From Gimesia aquarii (GTDB lineage Bacteria > Planctomycetota > Planctomycetia > Planctomycetales > Planctomycetaceae): a DNA stretch of 64,000 nucleotides. Positions 56,814-64,000 of the stretch are shown here, piece by piece. The position numbers were made by a program, and so were the translations under genes. Location of the stretch: positions 5,981,800 to 6,045,799 of the forward strand of contig NZ_CP037920.1 of assembly GCF_007748195.1 (NCBI RefSeq), read 5' to 3'. How positions within the stretch are numbered: the first letter of the stretch is position 1; each line of letters opens with the position of its first letter. The notes beneath the pieces are model-generated. The model was not told where the DNA came from. It searched no databases and worked only from the letters and a program-made list of their open reading frames with translations.

Positions 56814-57629
56814 TTATCTGCCCGAACGTTGTTTCGAATCGATACTTTGCGTCGAGATGTCGCTCAACAGTGTAAAGCTGGGGCGTCGTGGAGCCCACGA
56901 TTTGTTGCTGCCTCCATAAAATGTCTCAAAGCGCAGACTGTCAACAAGAATCTCGCTCGTTGCCCGCCATTCCATGTCAGAGCGATTGACGACATGTCGG
57001 AATTTGCGGGTTGAGGCATTACCAATCCAGACGTCCAATGTGCCATTGGCGTGACCGGGCGTATTCATGCCGACTCTGAGCCGCACCAGCACAGGTTTTC
57101 CTCGCTGAAAACGAACGTCAGCTGGAAAAGGAAAACTCTCTCCATATTTTCCCGTTTGATTCATGTGGTAAATATACGCTTCGCCGCGACCATTCGCCCG
57201 CCACATGAGCCTGGCGGAAAACCCATTCGTCCCATTTGCCCGATTACCACCGGTCACAGACTTGGGGCCTCCACATAATCCGGGTAACTTGCCACCTTTG
57301 ACCCAGTCGAAATCCTTGCTGAATTGAACCTTGTAATTCAGTTCCACGACTTCCGACGGCTGAATCGGCGAACGCCATCCGACGCCTCCCTTCTCAGGGC
57401 CAATTTCGCCTACCACATAATCCACCCGATACGCGGCTGCCCCGTTGAACTTCACAATCGAAAGATGTCCCTCACGGACACCATCTTCGTACTGACAACC
57501 GGGCCAATCTCGCTTCCATTTGCTCACCGTGTAAACGCCGAAATCGGGACGGATCACGACCTTCTGAATCTCTTGTGCCAGCGCAGGTTGGGCAAGCAAC
57601 AGCATCAGTAAGACAACGGCAACACGCAT
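56814..57629 (-). CDS. PL14-like secreted polysaccharide lyase
   Basis: The 271-residue protein has a signal peptide (VAVVLLMLLLAQPALAQ) and the pattern of the polysaccharide lyase family 14 / alginate-lyase-like beta-jellyroll: GGKLPGLCGGPKSVTGGNRA, TNGFSARLMWRANGRGEAYI, RVGMNTPGHANGTLDVWIGN and RFETFYGGSNKSWAPRRPSF. Members cut uronate-containing polysaccharides such as alginate or glucuronan. The final 25 residues are less typical, so the very C-terminus may be altered. Function on a particular glycan is not known. Confidence 0.75.
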   Translation of the reverse strand: MRVAVVLLMLLLAQPALAQEIQKVVIRPDFGVYTVSKWKRDWPGCQYEDGVREGHLSIVKFNGAAAYRVDYVVGEIGPEKGGVGWRSPIQPSEVVELNYKVQFSKDFDWVKGGKLPGLCGGPKSVTGGNRANGTNGFSARLMWRANGRGEAYIYHMNQTGKYGESFPFPADVRFQRGKPVLVRLRVGMNTPGHANGTLDVWIGNASTRKFRHVVNRSDMEWRATSEILVDSLRFETFYGGSNKSWAPRRPSFTLLSDISTQSIDSKQRSGR

Positions 57630-57659
57630 ACTCGGCCTCAGTAGATCATTTGGGCAACG

Positions 57660-57683
57660 AAAAGGAGTCAGAACCCCATAATC
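57660..57683. repeat. Dispersed GTCAGAACCCC repeat with extended stem
   Basis: AAAAGGAGTCAGAACCCCAT belongs to the dispersed family. Its AACCCCAT pairs with ATGGGGTT at 57702-57709, forming a larger stem with a 22-base loop. Confidence 0.45.
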
Positions 57684-57727
57684 TCTGACCGATACTCTTA
57701 AATGGGGTTTTGATATTTATAACGAGA

Positions 57728-57767
57728 TATTAACCTGTAGATATAATTAACGGTCAGCAGGTTAATA
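57728..57767. promoter_or_regulatory. Inverted repeat upstream of the LRR-like gene
   Basis: Perfect 10-bp arms TATTAACCTG and CAGGTTAATA enclose a 20-base loop, ending 33 bases before the ATG at 57800. It may be an operator or recombination site. Confidence 0.45.
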
Positions 57768-57799
57768 ACAAGTTATGTTGACGAGGAACTCTTGAAATA

Positions 57800-58201
57800 A
57801 TGTCGCCAAAAACTTTTTCAGTGCGTATTATTGGCTTCACCGCGGTCATTGGCGGCTTTTTCGGGATTTATTACTTGCTAGCGACACCACTTGCGATTGC
57901 ACACATCGAACACCTGGGTGGTTCGGTTCTTCACGACACCGCTTGGTGCGCAACGGTCTACGAAAAGGTCTATCTCAACGACACTACAGCTACAGATGAC
58001 GATCTAAGATATGTTCGTCAGCTTCAGCCATACCGAGGTATATACCTAAGGAACACGAGCATCACGGATGATGGGCTCAAACATTTACACGGTCTCGAGG
58101 TTTACGAAATCGACCTGACTGGAACAAATATTTCTGATTCCGCAGTCGATGAATTTCTTTCCACAATTCCAGCTGACTTTAATTGTCAAATCAAACGTTA
58201 A
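57800..58201 (+). CDS. Small membrane-anchored leucine-rich-repeat-like protein
   Basis: The 133-residue protein has an N-terminal membrane helix (VRIIGFTAVIGGFFGIYYLL) and three or four short LRR-type units with alternating strand pattern: VYLNDTTATDDDLRYVRQLQ, IYLRNTSITDDGLKHLHGLE, IDLTGTNISDSAVDEFL. Such short membrane-anchored LRR proteins are frequent in planctomycetes and lack an assigned role. Confidence 0.75.
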   Translation: MSPKTFSVRIIGFTAVIGGFFGIYYLLATPLAIAHIEHLGGSVLHDTAWCATVYEKVYLNDTTATDDDLRYVRQLQPYRGIYLRNTSITDDGLKHLHGLEVYEIDLTGTNISDSAVDEFLSTIPADFNCQIKR

Positions 58202-58313
58202 CCGTAGTATGACAAAAATATTCACCGCCGATTGGCCTGCTTCCTCTCCACTCCAAGAGGTAAATCACAATTCCAGCCTTACATCAGTGAATCATTAGCG
58301 ACTGAGAATGGTA

Positions 58314-58335
58314 ATGGGGTCAGATCAATTCAAAG
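58314..58335. repeat. Dispersed GGGGTCAGATC repeat
   Basis: TAATGGGGTCAGATCAATTC belongs to the dispersed family and lies directly before a strong hairpin. Confidence 0.4.
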
Positions 58336-58356
58336 CCGCCCCAATTTGGGCGGCTT
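58333..58356. terminator. Strong intergenic hairpin, possible bidirectional terminator
   Basis: A 9-bp GC-rich perfect stem, AAGCCGCCC/GGGCGGCTT, with a 6-base loop lies 28 bases beyond the stop of the leftward gene at 58385. T-richness after the stem is poor on both strands, so termination is uncertain. Confidence 0.4.
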
Positions 58357-58384
58357 ATCTATTGATGGAGAAGTACGCCGTGAG

Positions 58385-58843
58385 TCAGAGTTCCGATTGC
58401 TGTGGCGTGCGGGTCCAATAGAAGTAGGTCTGTAGCTCACCGGGTTGATCCCAGTCCATTTTCCAGATCACACGGCAGCGCCAGATCTTCTGCTGGAGTG
58501 CTATTCCCAGCGTTTCGTAGATTGCCGAACCATAGTGCCCGGCCTCCTGGACGTTTCCCAGAATCAGGTGCGTTCCTGCTGGCACATTGAATTCTCGAAT
58601 ATGGACTCCACGTCCAATCGGTCCCCAATCTTCAATACCTGTCGTCGCATCGGTCACATCGTTGTCGAGAATCTTATGAGAGGTAACGGAGAGTTCGTTT
58701 CCACAATGATAGGGCAAGCGTGACTCTCTTGCAGCAGCTTCATTTCTAACGGAACTGCTCCGAAGTTCGCCTCGGAATTCCTGTCCCAGTAAGAAAACAC
58801 CCGTGCCTAATAGACCTGTCCGAATGGCGTCTCGTCGTTCCAT
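58385..58843 (-). CDS. Secreted (possibly Tat) protein of unknown function
   Basis: The protein of about 152 residues starts at the ATG at 58843 (GGGAGAGAAAC upstream). Its N-terminus MERRDAIRTGLLGTGVFLLG has twin arginines and a hydrophobic stretch, resembling a short Tat signal. The mature domain includes ILDNDVTDATTGIEDWGPIG and VPAGTHLILGNVQEAGHYGS, probably beta-rich. The much longer upstream frame (to 59053) is rejected. No family was recognised. Confidence 0.6.
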   Translation of the reverse strand: MERRDAIRTGLLGTGVFLLGQEFRGELRSSSVRNEAAARESRLPYHCGNELSVTSHKILDNDVTDATTGIEDWGPIGRGVHIREFNVPAGTHLILGNVQEAGHYGSAIYETLGIALQQKIWRCRVIWKMDWDQPGELQTYFYWTRTPQQSEL

Positions 58844-59183
58844 GTTTCTCTCCCAATTTTTTGAAGTACGGAAATTGATCCTGGTATTTATAAGACGATC
58901 AGGTTTCGTGATTGTTCCCAAAAAATTGAAGTCTTTATGAACTGGTTCACTGATAATGCCCCCTGATGTGAACGACTTATCCAGACAAGCAAAGGAGGCC
59001 AGCCCCCTTCTCAGCTTGCAATCCTTCGTTTGATCCCGTTCGAACTGGTTCACGAATCATAACAGGCAACTGGAAAGGACTTTATCCTTGATCCGGGGTA
59101 GGCACCTCAAATAGAATCATGTGGTAGAATTAACAAGAGTTCGATGCTGATACAAATCTCAAAACAGAAAACGAGTCACAGAA
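58844..59183. other. Intergenic stretch, no feature recognised
   Basis: This 340-bp divergent region must hold the promoter of the esterase gene at 59184 and that of the leftward secreted protein. No convincing promoter boxes, repeats or ORFs were seen. Confidence 0.45.
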
Positions 59184-60254
59184 ATGATGCACATTCCCAC
59201 TGTTCCGTTTGGCTTACGAATCCTCGTTTTATGTAGTGCAGTATTGCTGTTTCAATCTGTGTGGGCTGCAGATGAAAAACCGCAGGCCGACGAACGTCTG
59301 CAAAAATTATTGAAGCGATTTCCGGCGGCCGACAAAAACAAAGATGGCACCCTCACGCGCGCCGAAGCAATAGAATACCGCAACAACATCAGAGGTGTGA
59401 ATGGCAATGGCGTCAAGCCGACCTTGGGAGATATGAAATACGGCGATCACGCGCGGAACGTGCTCGACTTCTATCAAGCGAAGTCTGACCAGCCGACTCC
59501 GCTGGTGATTTACATTCATGGCGGCGGTTTTGTAGGCGGTAGTAAGCGAATGAATCCCCGACAGCTTCAGAAGTTCCTCGATGCCGGCATCAGTGTTGCC
59601 GCGATTCACTACCGCTTTATTAATGGTAAAGACATCCTGCTTCCCGAACCGCAGCGCGACGGTGCGCGGGCCGTTCAGTTTCTGCGCAGCAAAGCGAAGG
59701 AATGGAACATCGATCCGAAACGGGTTGCCTGTTACGGCGGTTCTGCCGGGGCCGGAATTTCGATGTGGATTGGTTTTCACGATGATCTCGCCGATCCAAA
59801 AAGCGACGATCCCGTCGAACGCGAATCAACCCGCATTCAGGCCATCGGCACCTTTGGCGGACAAAGCACCTATGATCCGATCAAGATCAAAGCGCTGATC
59901 GGCGGACGGGCCTGGGAACATCCCTCAATCTTCAAAGCCTACGGCGTCGAGACCGCAGAAGAGGCACTGCACCCAACACCGGAACAACAGAAACGGTACA
60001 ATGAGTCCTCAGCAATCACCCACCTGACAAAAGAGGACCCGCCGTTGTACATGGTCTATAGTGAAGCCGACGGCCCCCTGCCCGAGAACGCACGGCCCGG
60101 CCAGGGCATTCATCACCCCAACTTCGGCCGCGATCTGGTCAAAAAAATGAATGAACTGCAGATCGAAAACGTGTTCGTCTACAAACCCAAAGACCGCGAC
60201 CCCCACCGCGAAATGCTGGAGTTCTTCCAAAAACAGTTCGCAAAGGTGGAATAA
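59184..60254 (+). CDS. Secreted alpha/beta-hydrolase esterase with EF-hand-like loop
   Basis: The 356-residue protein has a signal peptide (ILVLCSAVLLFQSVWAAD), an EF-hand-type calcium loop (AADKNKDGTLTRAEA, about 50-64), and a hydrolase domain of the esterase/lipase (HSL-like) group: PLVIYIHGGGFVGGSKRMN (oxyanion hole HGGG), VACYGGSAGAGISMW with the nucleophile in GGSAG, and RDPHREMLEFFQK with the final His. Such enzymes cleave acyl or acetyl esters on carbohydrates outside the cytoplasm. It stands alone. Confidence 0.88.
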   Translation: MMHIPTVPFGLRILVLCSAVLLFQSVWAADEKPQADERLQKLLKRFPAADKNKDGTLTRAEAIEYRNNIRGVNGNGVKPTLGDMKYGDHARNVLDFYQAKSDQPTPLVIYIHGGGFVGGSKRMNPRQLQKFLDAGISVAAIHYRFINGKDILLPEPQRDGARAVQFLRSKAKEWNIDPKRVACYGGSAGAGISMWIGFHDDLADPKSDDPVERESTRIQAIGTFGGQSTYDPIKIKALIGGRAWEHPSIFKAYGVETAEEALHPTPEQQKRYNESSAITHLTKEDPPLYMVYSEADGPLPENARPGQGIHHPNFGRDLVKKMNELQIENVFVYKPKDRDPHREMLEFFQKQFAKVE

Positions 60255-60392
60255 AAGAGTGGGATATTTAGTCGGAACTGGAAATAAAAAGGGCAGACAC
60301 TATACTGCCTGCCAAATAATCTTTTTTAGGCGTTTTTTAAATAAGAGAACGATCATCATTTGTCATACTTGGAGATGTACTTGACCAGCTAC

Positions 60393-61070
60393 TTATTTCA
60401 TCGGAGGAATTAATAAAATCGTTCCTGTCCAGCCCAATTGATCTACCTTAAAAACATCTCCGGCCTTAAACCTTCTTTTCACGATAACCATACGTTCTTT
60501 CTTTTTACTTGTATAAGAAAAGAAAGCATCTTGATCCAAAATCCAGCCGGTCATTTTTTTCGCAGCCTCTTTGAGTGATTCAGCTTGAATGGCTGCATAG
60601 ATAAAGCCATCACTAGTTACATTCACTTTCATGTCAGCATAATCACCACCATTTTTTTGTGTGAAACGCCAACCTGCAAATTTTCGAGGGATGTCGTCTA
60701 ATTTATAATTTCGATTTGAAAATGCTTTCAGCCCATTTGAAAATTCTTCTACCTGGTAACCGGTGCCCGAGACGACAAACGTAGCATCGAGTGATTTCAC
60801 GAGCGATACAACGGAACCTGATGGAGGAATAATTCCTTTGGAAAGAAATTCTTTCCTCTCGCCACGAAGTTGATTTGCTCTACTGATCTCACCTCGGCTA
60901 GTGTATTTGCGGATGGCTTTGTCATATGCGGCAAGAAGCTGTTTTCGTGCTTCACTAACCTTTTTTTCATACATAATTTTTGCACGATTCAGAGATGCGT
61001 CCGAAGTATCACCATATAGAAACGAGTGACTCGTTAAAGCTACCAATATCATTACCAGTCGAAGAACCAT
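60393..61070 (-). CDS. Secreted hypothetical protein with coiled-coil part
   Basis: The protein of about 225 residues starts at the ATG at 61070, immediately after GGGAGGTAAG, an excellent Shine-Dalgarno; a longer frame (to 61205) is rejected. It has a signal peptide (VLRLVMILVALTSHSFLYG), a charged helical stretch (AKIMYEKKVSEARKQLLAAY, then KAIRKYTSRGEISRANQLRG) and a beta-rich domain (KMTGWILDQDAFFSYTSKKK). The second part recurs in planctomycete secreted proteins of unknown role. Confidence 0.65.
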   Translation of the reverse strand: MVLRLVMILVALTSHSFLYGDTSDASLNRAKIMYEKKVSEARKQLLAAYDKAIRKYTSRGEISRANQLRGERKEFLSKGIIPPSGSVVSLVKSLDATFVVSGTGYQVEEFSNGLKAFSNRNYKLDDIPRKFAGWRFTQKNGGDYADMKVNVTSDGFIYAAIQAESLKEAAKKMTGWILDQDAFFSYTSKKKERMVIVKRRFKAGDVFKVDQLGWTGTILLIPPMK

Positions 61071-61216
61071 CTTACCTCCCTCTGCTATATTGGAACCCTC
61101 AAGAAAAACTGTACAAATGTAATCGTATAAGGTAATCATCAGTAAGGCAAGCAGAACGGAGGAGGAGAAAACCAAAAGAAAAAAGGGTTGAAATCTTAAA
61201 CACAAGTTGGTGCCTG

Positions 61217-61636
61217 TTATGTTGGTGCTTGTGAGCTAGAAATGGATTTGCTTCCACTGGGTGAAAGGCTGTCAGCACGATCAACGATCTGTCGTAACGT
61301 TTCTTCTGCGCTCGGATCGTTTTTCCAGATCTCGTAAGCGACATTCAGGGCAATCTGCATTGGAGGATGTGTTTCATATTGACTCACCAACCTGGTTAAT
61401 ACCTCTTGATCATAATTCGCAAGCCGCAACTCCTCTTGTGCATTGGCAAATTCCACACTATTTTTCGTTTCATCAATAAATTCGTTGATGACCTTCTCTA
61501 CGATGGGCATCATTCCAGGAATTGCCTGTAGCATATAGTGGTTCCGGCACCCCTGAATATCACCAAGCGTTTTTTTCAATCTGACTTTAATCTGTCCTGC
61601 TTCACCTTCGACAAAGTCGTTTTCACTATGAATCAT
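61217..61636 (-). CDS. Small helical protein, partner of the 61643-63337 gene
   Basis: The 139-residue protein is mostly helical (IVEKVINEFIDETKNSVEFA, IALNVAYEIWKNDPSAEETL) with a Ser-rich tail. No signal peptide and no known family. Its start lies six bases after the stop of the large gene upstream, so the two are one transcription unit. A chaperone or specificity-factor role is possible but unsupported. Confidence 0.55.
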   Translation of the reverse strand: MIHSENDFVEGEAGQIKVRLKKTLGDIQGCRNHYMLQAIPGMMPIVEKVINEFIDETKNSVEFANAQEELRLANYDQEVLTRLVSQYETHPPMQIALNVAYEIWKNDPSAEETLRQIVDRADSLSPSGSKSISSSQAPT

Positions 61637-61642
61637 GATCGT

Positions 61643-63337
61643 TCATGCTCCCGGATGTGTGTGTGATAATTTTCTGAATATCCGTTTCAAAATTTCTTGA
61701 AGTCGGTCCGACTGTACTTCTGCTGAATATAATTTATCAAAAGCTCGTTTTGATGAAAGACGAATTGCTTCTTTTTGATTGCGCAGGATCTCAGTTGCGG
61801 CAGAAATTTGGACAGATTGACCACTACAAACACGAGATAACTTCTGCATGACATTCTCAGAACAGAGAGTGACTGCGTTGACATGAGAGATTAATTCGAC
61901 GCCAACTCGAAATTCCGGTTGATACAGTTCGATGACGGGGTGTAATAATTGTTGATCCTGTCCCAGCGAAGATTTATTAAACAGAAATCCATGAAATCTT
62001 GCGATGAGTTCCGCCAGGAGATCTTGAAAAGAGCGTTTCAACATCTCCTGGCGTAGCGTTTGAGTTCCGGCAGAAACGTTAAATGAAAGCAGACCTATAA
62101 ATTCTTTTCCGCAATCCAGCAATAAAACATAAGCCAAGAACGCTTGGATACGGTACAAAGTAGACACAGGGCACCTCATTCCCAACAATGGTTCAAGATA
62201 AAGGTTATCGACAATTGTTGATTGCTCCCCTCTCATTTGCAAGGCGATTTTTTCTTTCTGTTCTTTAGGAATGTTCCATTCATCACTAAGGATAAAATCA
62301 AGAATCTTTGAATTGACAATTGCAATCAGGGCTTCGCCGAGATGGCATTCGCTTGAGGTACTGAGCGTTTGAATTTGACGGAGAAATGTGGTTAAGGATT
62401 TCAGTTGCCTGAGTTGGTTCACACGTTTGATCTTTGTTTCAGAGCGAAAATCAGCGCTGAAAATTCCCTGTCGTCTATCTTGACTCTCTTTCTCAATCTG
62501 AGAAATTATTGCTGTATTTTGATATGTGCCAAAAACTTTGGCGTGAGGATCGATTAATGCCCAGCGAGCAGGACTGATTTGAAACAGTAATCCCATATGA
62601 AACATAGGAGGCCGTACACGATCAATTTCAGGACGTGAAACAATAAATTGTAAGAAAGAAATCAGTTCTGGTTTCAGTTTGACGTTGTGTCTCTCGGCGT
62701 GCCTGAGAATAGATCTTGCTACGCGACCATCGTGCTTGATTGCAATTTCTGAACTGGGAACCAACGGAGTTGCTCCCAAAACAGTTGCATTAGCGAGTTT
62801 AGCAAAAGCAAGCATCATCAACGCACGTCCCAAACAATTGGGATTTCCATGTTTAGTGAATTGCCGCGCGAAAATTCGGTTACAGGATTGATTCGAAAGG
62901 TCGTCCCAAATGTGTTCCAGTAATTCTTTTTGAGAACGAACAGGCTGTGACTGAGTTAATAAAGATTGATAAAGTTGGTCACAGATTTCATGTCGTCTGT
63001 CATGGGAACGACTTGCATACTCAGATGCCAGTTTTTTGAGGTGGGGATCAAGCAATTCTGCCGTGTTTTGTATTGCGCGTTGTCCAAGTCTGCTTAACTC
63101 GAAAATCACTTTTCGTGATTCTTCATCATGACATAGGTAGCGAGTTCTGAGTTGATGCCATTCGTTTTGGGAAGCGATTTGAAATTCGAGAAGTTCAGAA
63201 TTGTTAAGAGTCGTTCGTTTCAGACAAAATGAGAGGATACGATCAAAATCGGATTTGTGATTGCATTCATTGTATGCAGTTATCAAAGGGACCATCCCGG
63301 CCCACTGTTTATCTTGATAAATTTTCTGTTTTTTCAT
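61643..63337 (-). CDS. Large protein with transglutaminase-like Cys-His-Asp motif
   Basis: The 564-residue cytoplasmic protein is mostly helical, without signal peptide. In the middle, GNPNCLGRALMMLAFAKLAN resembles the nucleophile helix of transglutaminase-like cysteine proteins (C-x-G-R/K-A), and about 90 residues later FHMGLLFQISPARWALIDPH supplies a His followed by Asp-Pro at the spacing seen in that fold. The flanks (1-160 and 330-564) are helical without recognised domains. Whether it is active cannot be told. It is first of a two-gene leftward unit; nothing toxin- or phage-like adjoins it. Confidence 0.55.
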   Translation of the reverse strand: MKKQKIYQDKQWAGMVPLITAYNECNHKSDFDRILSFCLKRTTLNNSELLEFQIASQNEWHQLRTRYLCHDEESRKVIFELSRLGQRAIQNTAELLDPHLKKLASEYASRSHDRRHEICDQLYQSLLTQSQPVRSQKELLEHIWDDLSNQSCNRIFARQFTKHGNPNCLGRALMMLAFAKLANATVLGATPLVPSSEIAIKHDGRVARSILRHAERHNVKLKPELISFLQFIVSRPEIDRVRPPMFHMGLLFQISPARWALIDPHAKVFGTYQNTAIISQIEKESQDRRQGIFSADFRSETKIKRVNQLRQLKSLTTFLRQIQTLSTSSECHLGEALIAIVNSKILDFILSDEWNIPKEQKEKIALQMRGEQSTIVDNLYLEPLLGMRCPVSTLYRIQAFLAYVLLLDCGKEFIGLLSFNVSAGTQTLRQEMLKRSFQDLLAELIARFHGFLFNKSSLGQDQQLLHPVIELYQPEFRVGVELISHVNAVTLCSENVMQKLSRVCSGQSVQISAATEILRNQKEAIRLSSKRAFDKLYSAEVQSDRLQEILKRIFRKLSHTHPGA

Positions 63338-63542
63338 ATCTGCAGATGACTTGCTATAACGATTCTATCCCAATGCAATTTTTATTTTTTTAATGTGATT
63401 TCCACCAAATATCATACAAAATTTGCTGATATCAAATCTAAATGGTATCTGATCAGTTTGTATGTTGTGCCCCATAGCAACATCATATACAAACAAAGAT
63501 GAGCAGGCGAATAATAAGTTTTTTTTACAGAGAAGAAACGTA

Positions 63543-64000
63543 ATGAGCGATCTGTTAGCATACCGCGAATTCAAGTTGGGAGTACCTATCTGGGACATTT
63601 CTGATGATGATTGTGATTCTCCCTTGATAAGAACACTCTTCACCATTCTTTCGGTGACTCCGCTCAAAACTTCACTGCTGAATAATTACGACTCGTTCTA
63701 TGACTATTCAGCCGCTCGGTACAATGGTGATCCTAACGCTCGATGCGGTCGTGGGGACATCCTCATTTTCGTCAGTGATTCAGACGACAATTCGTTCATT
63801 GCTATCGATATGTTCGAGGAAGCCACAGACTCAATGAATCTAATCGGAATAGAAATTTGTGCCCCACAGACTTGCGCGGACGAGATCGCAGGCATAATGC
63901 AATCAATCAGGTCGTCTGCAGAAGTTTCTACAGCCTTGTTGGATGGCAACCTTGGACTGCGAGAAGATCTTGCGATTGATAATTTCCCAAGACTTGTCCC
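63543..64000 (+). CDS. Partial hypothetical protein at the right edge
   Basis: From the ATG at 63543 the frame is open to the window end (152 codons), so this is a 5' gene fragment. It reads MSDLLAYREFKLGVPIWDIS, with acidic stretches (FVSDSDDNSFIAIDMFEEAT) and the segment LIGIEICAPQTCADEIAGIM, and has no signal peptide. Frames on the opposite strand here are shadows. No family was recognised. The 205-base gap to the divergent large gene shows nothing. Confidence 0.55.
   Translation, partial: MSDLLAYREFKLGVPIWDISDDDCDSPLIRTLFTILSVTPLKTSLLNNYDSFYDYSAARYNGDPNARCGRGDILIFVSDSDDNSFIAIDMFEEATDSMNLIGIEICAPQTCADEIAGIMQSIRSSAEVSTALLDGNLGLREDLAIDNFPRLV

Noticed and set aside
60291-60336. Terminator after the secreted esterase
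   Set aside because: The GGCAG/CTGCC stem is only 5 bp and the T-run lies about 15 bases beyond it.
63365-63949. Two minus-strand frames at the right edge
   Set aside because: They are antisense to the plus-strand partial gene at 63543, whose frame is open for 152 codons and has a normal composition.

Overview
The window reads as chromosomal DNA of a planctomycete, most likely a Gimesia-like member of the Planctomycetales. This is inferred from the gene content: a DUF1559 protein with a prepilin-type N-terminus, a secreted sulfatase, a sialate O-acetylesterase-type SGNH hydrolase, a PL14-like lyase, a secreted alpha/beta hydrolase with an EF-hand-like loop, many small lipoproteins, an AroD-AroE fusion and moderate GC. 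No rRNA, tRNA, CRISPR array or intact transposase was seen. Shine-Dalgarno sequences are usable for choosing many starts.

Layout. 1-10.2 kb is core-like: an aminotransferase tail with a perfect terminator; a leftward run of secreted protein, AAA ATPase and TPR lipoprotein; then tex and thpR rightward and hisH-hisA-DMT permease leftward. 10.2-32.3 kb is an accessory region of small unrelated genes, gene fragments and repeats. It holds a broken VOC gene, two paralogous small acidic proteins, a nitroreductase, a TetR/membrane-protein pair, a SASA esterase, an oxidoreductase-lipoprotein chimera, a GC-rich Na+/H+ antiporter, XRE and DUF2306 genes, a DUF2200 gene and a GH64-like protein. Three copies of one non-coding module each abut the start of a small leftward gene. 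The third is followed by the broken N-terminal domain of an integron-type tyrosine recombinase, so these are probably attI/integrase-start remnants. One of the small genes also carries an attC-like hairpin at its 3' end.

32.5-38.4 kb is core-like again: aroDE-aroK-prepilin peptidase leftward, a cupin-TetR operon with a double operator, and rsgA. 38.4-64 kb is mixed: small hypotheticals, a GH63-type glucosidase, a VOC protein, a sulfatase, a DUF805-FAD oxidase-methyltransferase fusion with a translationally coupled partner, a nitrilase, a double Clp-N protein, a divergent SDR/HxlR pair with two operators, a PL14-like lyase, a secreted esterase, and at the right edge a two-gene unit whose large protein has a transglutaminase-like Cys-His-Asp arrangement.

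Dispersed repeats link the accessory parts. A roughly 510-bp element occurs twice in opposite orientation (29.7-30.2 and 46.8-47.3 kb). Eleven short GGTGTCAGAC-type sequences lie between genes. A 142-bp inverted-repeat element and several smaller repeats precede or flank small genes. The carbohydrate genes (SASA, GH63, GH64-like, sulfatase, PL14-like) are scattered rather than in one locus, as in polysaccharide-degrading planctomycetes.
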